This document shows, in pieces, positions 40,834 to 47,603 of a DNA stretch of 47,603 nt. Within the stretch, counting starts at the first letter, position 1; every line of letters begins with the position of its first letter. The position numbers and the translations under genes are program-made. This DNA is from Atopobiaceae bacterium (GTDB lineage: Bacteria; Actinomycetota; Coriobacteriia; Coriobacteriales; Atopobiaceae): the NCBI GenBank assembly GCA_017941705.1, contig JAGAVX010000094.1, forward strand, positions 1 to 47,603. Direction: 5' to 3'. Under the pieces are notes generated by a model. It saw only the letters and a program-made list of their open reading frames with translations, was not told the DNA's origin and did no database searches.

Positions 40834-41913
40834 ATGAGCATGCCCAAGGACTACATCGACACCTGCGAGTTCACCAAGGAGCAGCTGCTCGCAATGGAGG
40901 AGCTGGCCATGGCCATGAAGGCCGCCATCAAGGAGGACGGCTACTATCCCCACCTGCTCCGCAACCAGAGCCTCGGCATGATCTTCCAGCAGGTCTCCAC
41001 CCGCACCCGCCTCTCCTTCGAGACGGCCATGACCGACCTCGGTGGCCATGCCCAGTTCTACGGCCCCGGCACCATCCAGCTCGGTGGCCATGAGTCCCTG
41101 GAGGACACCGCTCGCGTCATGGGCTCGCTGCTCGATATCATGATGGCCCGCGTCGACCGTCACAAGGACGTCGTTGGCCTCGCCGCCGGTTCCGCCGTGC
41201 CCGTGATCAACGGCATGTCCGAGTTCAACCACCCGACCCAGGAGCTCGGCGACCTGCTCACCATGCTCGAGAACCTCCCCGAGGGCAAGAAGATCGAGGA
41301 CTGCAAGCTCGCCTTCATCGGCGACGCCACCCAGGTCTGCGTCTCGCTGATGTTCATCTGCTCCATCATGGGCATGGACTTCGTGCAGTTTGGCCCCAAG
41401 GGCCACACCATCCCCGACGGCGCCCTGCACGTGGGAACGCCCGAGGAGCGCGCCGAGTTTGGTGTGAAGCTCATGGCCATCGGCGAGGAGAACTGCAAGG
41501 TCTCCGGCGGCACCATCACCATCTCCGACGACATCGAGTGCATCAAGGGCGCTGACTTCGTCTACACCGACGTGTGGTACGGCCTGTACGACGAGGAGGT
41601 CTCCGGCGAGAACTACATGGACGTCTTCTACCCCAAGTACCAGGTGACCATGGACATGATGAACTACGCTGGCCCCAACTCCAAGTTCATGCACTGCCTG
41701 CCCGCCACCCGCAACGAGGAAGTCACCGATGAGGTCATGGACGACCCCGAGCGCTCGCTGTGCTGGGTCGAGGCCGAGAACCGCAAGCACTCCATCCGCG
41801 CCATCCTGGCCGCTCTTGGCCGCCGCACTCCGCTCAATGACGAGGGTGTCGAGTACGCCTCCAAGGAGCGCCTGCATGCCGCTATCGCCAAGATTGACGA
41901 GCTCCAGGCGTAG
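40834..41913 (+). CDS. ptcA: Putrescine carbamoyltransferase
   Basis: This 359-residue enzyme splits carbamoyl-putrescine with phosphate into putrescine and carbamoyl phosphate. The carbamoyl-phosphate site STRTRLSFE and HCLP are present, and the PTCase-type blocks [27 protein letters not shown] and YTDVWYGLY separate it from ornithine carbamoyltransferases. The C-terminal helix that PTCases use for trimer contact is present. An insertion of about 15 residues near 205 is unusual. The start follows AAAGGAGC, with a second in-frame ATG two codons on. It is the first gene of the agmatine operon. Confidence 0.93.
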   Translation: MSMPKDYIDTCEFTKEQLLAMEELAMAMKAAIKEDGYYPHLLRNQSLGMIFQQVSTRTRLSFETAMTDLGGHAQFYGPGTIQLGGHESLEDTARVMGSLLDIMMARVDRHKDVVGLAAGSAVPVINGMSEFNHPTQELGDLLTMLENLPEGKKIEDCKLAFIGDATQVCVSLMFICSIMGMDFVQFGPKGHTIPDGALHVGTPEERAEFGVKLMAIGEENCKVSGGTITISDDIECIKGADFVYTDVWYGLYDEEVSGENYMDVFYPKYQVTMDMMNYAGPNSKFMHCLPATRNEEVTDEVMDDPERSLCWVEAENRKHSIRAILAALGRRTPLNDEGVEYASKERLHAAIAKIDELQA

Positions 41914-41924
41914 TCTTGCGCCGC

Positions 41925-41958
41925 GCCCGGCGGCGCCATCGTCGCCGGGCTCTTTTCC
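41925..41958 (+). terminator. Terminator-like hairpin between ptcA and aguD
   Basis: GCCCGGCG/CGCCGGGC with a 10-nt loop is followed by TCTTTTCC. It could lower expression of the antiporter relative to ptcA, or be a partial terminator. Confidence 0.65.
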
Positions 41959-41986
41959 GTTCCCCACGGCAAGTTAGGAATACGAC

Positions 41987-43426
41987 ATGGCTGAAAAGAA
42001 GGGACTCTCGTTCCTCACCATCATATCGACGGTCATCTGCGTCGTCTTCGTGTGTGAGGCCGCCGCACCCGCCGCCGCCATCGGTAACCAGCAGTTCTTC
42101 TGGTGGATCTTCCTGATCATCACATTCCTGGTCCCGTACGGCCTTGCGGTTGCGGAGCTAGGCACCGCCTATGACAGCGAAGGCGGCATCATCGACTGGA
42201 TTCGTGACGGCCTGGGTGACAAGTGGGCCGCGCGCGCTGCGTACTACTACTGGGTCAACTACCCGTTCTGGATCGCCTCGCTGGCCACGCTCTTCCCGAC
42301 GATCCTGACGTGGGTGTTTGGCGTCGACCTCGAGTCGAATATCCTCATCGTCCTCGCCATCGAGCTGGCCTTCACCTGGATCGTCACGTTCATGGCCTTC
42401 TCGCCGGTTGCCGACTCCGAGTGGGTTCTCAACGGCGGCGCCATCATCAAGGTCGCCGTGGCCGTGCTCGTGGGCTGCATCGGCATTTGGTATGCCTCCA
42501 AGAACGGCTTTGCCTCCGACATGAGCCCCAAGACCTTCCTGCCCGACCTCTCTGGCGGCAACGCCCTCGGCTACCTGTCGATCATCATCTTCAACTTCAT
42601 GGGCTTCGAGGTCATCTGCACCATGGCTGACGATATGCAGGATCCCAAGCGCGACATCCCGCGCGCCGTCATCATGGGTGGCGCCGCAATCGCCATCATC
42701 TACCTGTTCTGCGGCTTTGGCATCGGTGCGGCCATCCCCGCCGACCAGATCGACCCCGACTTTGGCATGATCGTGGCTCTCGAGACCATGGTGGGCAATG
42801 GCCCCCTGTTCAAGATCGTCTCGATCCTGTTCCTCATCACGTTGTTTGCCAACATGGCCTCCTGGTCGTTTGGCGTCAACTCCGTGGCCGCCTACGCCGC
42901 CCAGACCGGCAACATGCCCAAGGCCTTTGGCAAGATGAATCCCAAGACCGGCATGCCCGACAACGCCGCCATCATCAATGGCGTGGTGACCTCGCTGATC
43001 CTGTGCATCCAGCTCGTTCCCATCGAGGCCATCTCGGACGGCATCTTCTGGATGCTCTTTGGCCTGTCCGTCGTCTTCCTGCTGCTTACGTACATCCCGA
43101 TGTTCCCGGCGTTCCTCAAGCTGCGTCAGGTCGACCCCAACCGCGAGCGCATCTACGAGTTCCCCTTTAAGGGCGCCATGATGAAGATCGCGCTGTTCGT
43201 GCCCATGATCGAGCTCGTGGCCGCCGTCATCGCCACGGTCATCCCGCTGTCCGCCGAAGAGGTCGCAGACAAGGTCCCGATGATTATCGGCCTCTTCGTG
43301 TTCCTGGCCATAGGCGAGGCTCTGCGCGTCGTCTCCGCCAAGGACCGCAAGGAGGAGTACAAGGGCCTCACGCCCGAGCTGGCCGCCCAGCGCCTGGCCG
43401 AGGAGGCTGCCGCCGAGAAGGAGTAG
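41987..43426 (+). CDS. aguD: Agmatine/putrescine antiporter (APC family)
   Basis: This 479-residue protein has about 12 TM spans and is a member of the amino acid-polyamine-organocation superfamily. The first span ends in CEAAAPAAAIG; conserved YYYWVNYPFWIASL and FNFMGFEVICTMADDM follow. It should exchange external agmatine for internal putrescine at the membrane, as in enterococcal and streptococcal agu systems. It lies between ptcA and aguA with gaps of 73 and 60 bp, which supports the assignment. The start follows TTAGGAA. Substrate choice is from context; the APC family is certain. Confidence 0.88.
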   Translation: MAEKKGLSFLTIISTVICVVFVCEAAAPAAAIGNQQFFWWIFLIITFLVPYGLAVAELGTAYDSEGGIIDWIRDGLGDKWAARAAYYYWVNYPFWIASLATLFPTILTWVFGVDLESNILIVLAIELAFTWIVTFMAFSPVADSEWVLNGGAIIKVAVAVLVGCIGIWYASKNGFASDMSPKTFLPDLSGGNALGYLSIIIFNFMGFEVICTMADDMQDPKRDIPRAVIMGGAAIAIIYLFCGFGIGAAIPADQIDPDFGMIVALETMVGNGPLFKIVSILFLITLFANMASWSFGVNSVAAYAAQTGNMPKAFGKMNPKTGMPDNAAIINGVVTSLILCIQLVPIEAISDGIFWMLFGLSVVFLLLTYIPMFPAFLKLRQVDPNRERIYEFPFKGAMMKIALFVPMIELVAAVIATVIPLSAEEVADKVPMIIGLFVFLAIGEALRVVSAKDRKEEYKGLTPELAAQRLAEEAAAEKE

Positions 43427-43486
43427 CGGGATTCCGCACCCACACATCCACTTGACTCACACGACATCTCGTTTAGGAGGATTGCA

Positions 43487-44701
43487 ATGCGTACCATCAC
43501 CGAGTCCGAGTCCACCCCCAAGGCCGACGGCTTCTACATGCCCGCCGAGTGGTCCGACCAGAAGCGCGTCTGGATGGGCTGGCCCCATCGCACCGACACC
43601 TGGGCTCACGGCGCCAAGCCCGCCCAGAAGCAGTACGAGCACGTCGCCCGCACCATTGCCGAGTTCACCCCGGTCTATATGTGCGCCAACCAGGTCGACT
43701 ATGCCAACTGCAAGGCCGTCTTCGAGGACTGCGAGAACGTGCACGTCATCGAGATGACCACCGATGACGCTTGGTTCCGTGACACCGGCGCCACCTATGT
43801 CGTCGACGGCAAGGGCGGCAAGCGCGCCGTGCACTGGCACTTCAACGCCTACGGCGGCATGGTCGACGGCCTGTACTTCCCTTGGGACAAGGACGAGCAG
43901 ATCGCCCTCAAGATGTGCGAGCTCTCCGAGGTCGAGCGCTATCGACCGGACGACATGATCCTCGAGGGTGGCTCCATCACCGTCGACGGCGAGGGCACCG
44001 TCGTCGTCACCGACCAGTGCCTGCTCTCACCCGGCCGCACCTGCTCTGCCGTGCTCACCGAGGAGGACGAGGACAACATCTGGCCGACCTACGGCCGTGC
44101 GTTCGAGCCCTGGAGCGAGGAGCTGCGCGAGTACATGACCGAGCACCTCAAGGAGTACCTGGGCGTCGAGAAGGTCATCTGGGTCAAGGAGGGCATCGAC
44201 CCCAGCGAGACCAACGGACACATCGACGACGTCGCGACCTTCATCGCGCCGGGCGTCATGGCCTGCATCTGGTCGGATGACCCCGAGTACCCCTTCTACC
44301 GCCAGTGCCATGAGGCCTACGAGACCCTCTCGAACGCGACTGACGCCAAGGGCCGCAAGATCAAGGTCTACAAGCTCCCGATGCCGGTCAACCCCGTCTT
44401 CATGGACCAGGCCTCCTGCGACTCCATCGACATCGACGAGAACGCTGAGCCCCGCGTGGCCGACGAGCCGCTGATAGCCTCCTACATGAACTACCTCGTG
44501 ACCAACGGTGGCATCATCACCCCGCAGTACGGTGACGAGAACGACGACCTGGCCGTCGAGACCCTCCAGAAGATCTACGACGAGACCTGGGGCGAGGGCA
44601 AGTTCAAGGTCGTGGGCGTCAAGACCACCGAGCAGGTCGTCTTTGGCGGCGGCAACATCCACTGCATCACGCAGCAGGAGCCCTGCAACAACGCCAAGTA
44701 A
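43487..44701 (+). CDS. aguA: Agmatine deiminase
   Basis: This 404-residue enzyme hydrolyses agmatine to carbamoyl-putrescine and ammonia. It has the family marks HWHFNAYGG, EGGSITVDGEG, the His/Asp pair in NGHIDD, and the C-terminal FGGGNIHCITQQEP carrying the catalytic Cys393. The N-terminal MGWPHR is also typical. Length is close to other bacterial AguA proteins (about 370-380), with a short N-terminal extension. A strong TTAGGAGG ribosome site and biased codons suggest high output. It forms one unit with ptcA and aguD and ends at a terminator. Confidence 0.95.
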   Translation: MRTITESESTPKADGFYMPAEWSDQKRVWMGWPHRTDTWAHGAKPAQKQYEHVARTIAEFTPVYMCANQVDYANCKAVFEDCENVHVIEMTTDDAWFRDTGATYVVDGKGGKRAVHWHFNAYGGMVDGLYFPWDKDEQIALKMCELSEVERYRPDDMILEGGSITVDGEGTVVVTDQCLLSPGRTCSAVLTEEDEDNIWPTYGRAFEPWSEELREYMTEHLKEYLGVEKVIWVKEGIDPSETNGHIDDVATFIAPGVMACIWSDDPEYPFYRQCHEAYETLSNATDAKGRKIKVYKLPMPVNPVFMDQASCDSIDIDENAEPRVADEPLIASYMNYLVTNGGIITPQYGDENDDLAVETLQKIYDETWGEGKFKVVGVKTTEQVVFGGGNIHCITQQEPCNNAK

Positions 44702-44710
44702 GTAGTGCCA

Positions 44711-44744
44711 AAGAGCCGTCCGGTCCGCCCGGACGGCTCTTTTA
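44711..44744 (+). terminator. aguA intrinsic terminator
   Basis: An 11-bp stem (GAGCCGTCCGG and complement) with a 5-nt loop is followed by TTTTATT, 10 bp past the aguA stop. Confidence 0.9.
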
Positions 44745-44854
44745 TTGCTTCGGGCAAAGGGCGTGTCCCTTGTTTGCCCCGCATACGTTCCCCATGGAGG
44801 GTCACCCGCCTACCCGTCGGCGCGGGCCCTCCCCACCCTGAAAGGGGGCAGCCC

Positions 44855-46282
44855 ATGGCTGAGAAGAAGTTTCGCCTAATAGACGTGGTACTGTCCGTTA
44901 TCTGCGTTACCTTTACCATCGAGGCCTGCGCGCCTGCAGCCGCCATGGGTAACGTACAGTTCTTCTGGTGGATCTTCCTAATCATCACCTTCCTTCTGCC
45001 CTACGGCCTGGTCGTGGCCGAGCTGGGCACCACCTACGACTCTGATGGCGGCCTCTACGACTGGGTCCGCGAGGGCTTGGGCGACACGTGGGCATCGCGC
45101 GTGAGCTGGTACTACTGGGTCAACTTCCCGCTGTGGATGAGCTCGCTGGCCTGCATGTTCCCCTCCATCATGAACTCCATCTGGGGCATCGAGCTGTCGC
45201 TGCCGGTGGCAATCCTCATCGAGCTGGCCTTTGTGTGGGGCGTCACCTTCCTGGCGTTCTCTCCGGTTTCCGAAGCCGACTGGATCATGAATGGCGGCGC
45301 GGTCATCAAGATGTTCATCACCGCGGTCGTCGGCTGCGTGGGCATCTGGTTTGGCGTTACGCACGGCTTTGCCAACGACATGAGCCTCAGCACATTCCTT
45401 CCGCGCCTCGACAGTCTTGACTCGCTGACCTACCTCTCCATCATCCTGTTCAACTTCATGGGCTTCGAGGTCATCGCAACCTTCACGAGCTCCATGCAGA
45501 ACCCGCAGCGCGACATCCCCAAGGCGCTCGTGGTGGGCGGCATCGCCATCGTGGCCGTCTACGTGTTCTGCGGCTTTGGCATCGGCGCGGCCATCCCCAC
45601 CGAGGAGCTCTCGCTCGACTCGGGCATCGTGGACGCCGTGCAGACGATGCTGGGCACCGCACACCCGCTGACGCACATCGTGGCCTTCGTCTTTCTTGTG
45701 ACGCTCTTTGCCAACATGACTAGCTGGTCGTTTGGAATCAACGTCGTCGCCAGCTTTGGCGCAAAGCAGGGCAACATGCTCAAGCCCTTTGCCTATTGCA
45801 ACCCCAAGAACGGCATGCCCAATGGCGCCGCCGTCTGCACGGGCGTAGTTGCCTCGGTCGTGCTGCTGCTCCAGCTGGTGCTGGGCGAAGACGCTCCCAT
45901 CTTCTGGATCTTCTTCAGCATGAACGTGGTCTTCCTGCTGCTGAGCTACATTCCCATGTTCCCGGCGTTTCTGCAGCTGCGCAAGCATGACGCGGCGCGC
46001 GAGCGCGTGTATCGCGCACCGTTCGACGGGCTGCTTCTCGACGTGATGCTGACCATCCCCGCCATCGAGCTGGTGCTCTCCATCATTGCGACTATCGTTC
46101 CGCTCAACGGCACTCCGGACGAGATGTCCAAGATGCCCATGCTCATCGGCACCATCGTTCTGCTGGCGCTCGGCGAGGTCGTGCGCATCGTGTCCAAGCG
46201 GGGCCGCGCACAGGACTATCCCGGCATCGGCCGTGGCGTGCCCAGCCGGTTTGATGAACCCGCCGAGGAGGAGGCCGCATAA
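44855..46282 (+). CDS. Second APC-family antiporter, aguD paralogue
   Basis: This 475-residue, about 12-TM transporter is closely related to the first antiporter: CAPAAAMGNVQFFWW against AAPAAAIGNQQFFWW, then WYYWVNFPLW and FNFMGFEVIATF. It is separated from aguA by a terminator, so it is at least partly independent. It may carry a related substrate (agmatine, putrescine, arginine or ornithine). The ATG at 44855 follows GAAAGGGGG; an in-frame start at 44705 overlaps the terminator hairpin and is rejected. It is a tandem duplicate with diverged N- and C-terminal ends. Confidence 0.82.
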   Translation: MAEKKFRLIDVVLSVICVTFTIEACAPAAAMGNVQFFWWIFLIITFLLPYGLVVAELGTTYDSDGGLYDWVREGLGDTWASRVSWYYWVNFPLWMSSLACMFPSIMNSIWGIELSLPVAILIELAFVWGVTFLAFSPVSEADWIMNGGAVIKMFITAVVGCVGIWFGVTHGFANDMSLSTFLPRLDSLDSLTYLSIILFNFMGFEVIATFTSSMQNPQRDIPKALVVGGIAIVAVYVFCGFGIGAAIPTEELSLDSGIVDAVQTMLGTAHPLTHIVAFVFLVTLFANMTSWSFGINVVASFGAKQGNMLKPFAYCNPKNGMPNGAAVCTGVVASVVLLLQLVLGEDAPIFWIFFSMNVVFLLLSYIPMFPAFLQLRKHDAARERVYRAPFDGLLLDVMLTIPAIELVLSIIATIVPLNGTPDEMSKMPMLIGTIVLLALGEVVRIVSKRGRAQDYPGIGRGVPSRFDEPAEEEAA

Positions 46283-46303
46283 TCACTTGTGGAGTTGGCT
46301 AGC

Positions 46304-46346
46304 AAGGCGGCTGGGGCGAATGTTGGCCTCAGCCGCCTTGTTTTTC
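46304..46346 (+). terminator. Terminator of the second antiporter
   Basis: AAGGCGGCTG/CAGCCGCCTT, with further GG/CC pairs in the loop, is followed by GTTTTTC, 21 bp after the stop. Confidence 0.9.
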
Positions 46347-46410
46347 TCTTTTGCGCGGGAATTGCCGCATTCTCCAACGTGTGCCCGCCCCGTCACGCGG
46401 CAGTCGTGTA

Positions 46411-46613
46411 AGCAAAACCCCACCTAACCTGAAGAAAATCGACGATATGGTAATGTCATCCGTGCCATTGTGCGAACAAGTCCGTACAGCCGCTTCCGTA
46501 CAGCGCATAACCGCAGGTAGCGGCGATGGTTGATTTCGGCAAAATTAGTAGATGCCTCCACTTGCCAAAACTATATTGCCATATCGTCGATTTTCTTCAG
46601 GTTGGGTGGGGTT
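46411..46613. repeat. Inverted-terminus element, copy 3
   Basis: Arms of 39 nt (46416-46454 and 46575-46613, two mismatches) begin AACCCCACC and contain CCTGAAGAAAAT and GACGATATGG; the left end extends with AGCAA as in copy 1. The interior is 120 bp and differs from both other copies. It sits in the 458-bp gap between the second antiporter and the ATPase gene, which otherwise holds only the terminator and a leader. Confidence 0.85.
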
Positions 46614-46740
46614 CATCTCCAAAAGGGCGTTGTCGTCGAAGCATCGTCCGTGAGAGTCGAATGAAACTGCCCCCGACACAAGCATGTAGCTGTCGGGTGC
46701 CTGTCGTATGCTTCTGACGAGGCTCGACGAAAGGGGCGAG

Positions 46741-47466
46741 ATGGCAAGTAATGCGCATTTCATCCGCAGTGTCCGTATCCTGTGGGATTCGGTCTCGCGC
46801 GACAGCTATGTGCGCGAGATAGGCGCGCTGCGGAGCCTGCCGCTTGCCTTTACCAGCAACGTGACCATCTTCGTGGGAGAGAACGGTACGGGCAAGTCGA
46901 CGCTGCTCGAGGCCATGGCGGTCGCCTACGGCCTCAATCCTGAGGGCGGCAGCCGCAACTACGCGTTCTCGACGCACGACACTCATTCCGACCTGCATGA
47001 GGCCACCTTTCTCGAGCGCAACCTTGGTCAGCCGTGGGGCGCCTACTTTCTGCGCGCGGAGAGCTTCTACAACGTGTCGTCGGCCTCGGAGGAGTATGAC
47101 CGCTGGTACTGGGGCAAGACCCGTCGGCTGCACGAGCTCAGCCACGGCGAGGCTTTCATGGCCGTCGTCGAACAGGACTTTCGCGAGAACGGACTCTGCT
47201 TCTTGGACGAGCCCGAGGCGGCGCTCTCGGTTTCGCGACAGCTTACGCTGCTTCTTCAACTTCACCGGCTGGCTACGCACGGAGCGCAGCTCATCATTGC
47301 GACGCATTCTCCAGTGATCATGGCTCTGCCTGGTGCGCAGATCCTGCGCTTTGACGAGGACGGAATCGAGGAGGTCGCGTATGAGGACACCGAGGCCTGG
47401 CAGACCATGAGCCTGTTCGTGAACGATCGCGAGCGTCTGCTCCAACGCCTGCTTGCGGACGACTAG
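46741..47466 (+). CDS. AAA/ABC-type ATPase
   Basis: This 241-residue soluble ATPase of the AAA_21/AAA_23 (SMC-ABC-like) type has Walker A GENGTGKST near residue 47, an ABC-signature-like LSHGEAF, Walker B LCFLDEPEAAL and a switch His in IIATHSP. Such short ATPases occur alone or with nucleases, as in OLD/RecF-like systems; no partner is visible here. The ATG at 46741 follows GAAAGGGG; a frame extension upstream lacks support. It stands 128 bp after the third inverted-terminus element. Confidence 0.85.
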   Translation: MASNAHFIRSVRILWDSVSRDSYVREIGALRSLPLAFTSNVTIFVGENGTGKSTLLEAMAVAYGLNPEGGSRNYAFSTHDTHSDLHEATFLERNLGQPWGAYFLRAESFYNVSSASEEYDRWYWGKTRRLHELSHGEAFMAVVEQDFRENGLCFLDEPEAALSVSRQLTLLLQLHRLATHGAQLIIATHSPVIMALPGAQILRFDEDGIEEVAYEDTEAWQTMSLFVNDRERLLQRLLADD

Positions 47467-47475
47467 ACGATATGT

Positions 47476-47497
47476 AGAGTGATCGGGACCTCACTCT
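47476..47497. other. Small hairpin after the ATPase gene
   Basis: AGAGTGA/TCACTCT has an 8-nt loop and no T-tract, so it may be a weak stop or an mRNA-end structure. Confidence 0.4.
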
Positions 47498-47584
47498 ATG
47501 AAGCAAGGGCCCTCGTTGGGGCAACGTGGGTTAGGCTCGGTCTCGTAGTAGTCCGGCTTACCACATTCATAGGAGGTCCCGACC

Positions 47585-47603
47585 ATGATCTATCGTACCA
47601 GCG
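47585..47603 (+). CDS. Start of a further gene (partial)
   Basis: An ATG at 47585 stands 9 bp after a strong TAGGAGG ribosome site and opens a frame reading MIYRTS to the window end. Too little is present to name the product; aldo/keto reductases often begin in this way, but this is a guess. Confidence 0.5.

Noticed and set aside
40834..41913. Ornithine carbamoyltransferase (arginine deiminase pathway)
   Set aside because: The PTCase-type [17 protein letters not shown] block and C-terminal extension, with aguA as neighbour, favour putrescine carbamoyltransferase.

Overview
The window is high-GC actinobacterial DNA. Gene content points to the class Coriobacteriia, most likely an Olsenella/Atopobiaceae-type anaerobe: pyruvate:ferredoxin oxidoreductase, the agmatine deiminase fermentation route, a TIGR03905-type small Cys protein, seven-TM LuxR regulators and the actinobacterial rodA-pbpA-pknB-pstP-fha cluster. 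The genus is an inference; no rRNA marker is present.

Layout. 1-7.4 kb holds purB, a 143-bp imperfect palindrome, a small TSCPD protein, a Tat-type lipoprotein, an OmpR/histidine kinase pair, purC with a downstream membrane protein, and tRNA-Arg(CCT). 7.5-10 kb holds two unrecognised, overlapping paralogous genes and an in-frame, internally deleted 5'-nucleotidase relic. 10.1-19.7 kb is one leftward cell-wall and phospho-signalling operon: a divergent kinase with a multi-TM tail, fhaA, fhaB, pstP-type PP2C, a single gene joining a RodA/FtsW polymerase to a penicillin-binding transpeptidase, and pknB with four PASTA repeats. tRNA-Leu(CAG), a 33-bp hairpin tandem repeat and a SpoIIE phosphatase with its own LytS-like sensor and RsbW-like kinase domain follow. 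23.3-27.2 kb has a small membrane protein, serS, a small gene under a likely LexA box, tRNA-Arg(ACG), tRNA-Ser(GCT) with a duplicated 3' end, and gluQ.

27.4-46.3 kb is mainly energy and nitrogen metabolism: arcC, an unknown gene, nifJ, a GNAT acetyltransferase, carB, a short LuxR protein, a nuclease-fold gene, a membrane LuxR regulator, then ptcA-aguD-aguA and a second antiporter. Together aguA, ptcA, arcC and the antiporter can import agmatine, release putrescine, ammonia and CO2, and make ATP. The divergent membrane LuxR protein is the likely regulator. The window ends with an AAA ATPase and the first codons of another gene.

Three copies of an approximately 200-bp element with 30-47-nt inverted termini lie at 37.7, 39.2 and 46.4 kb. 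Two of them bracket the nuclease-fold gene. Their arms are conserved while their 120-130-bp interiors are not. This family, the RodA-PBP fusion, the LexA-boxed small gene, the tandem unknown pair and the tRNA-Ser 3'-end duplication are the most notable observations.
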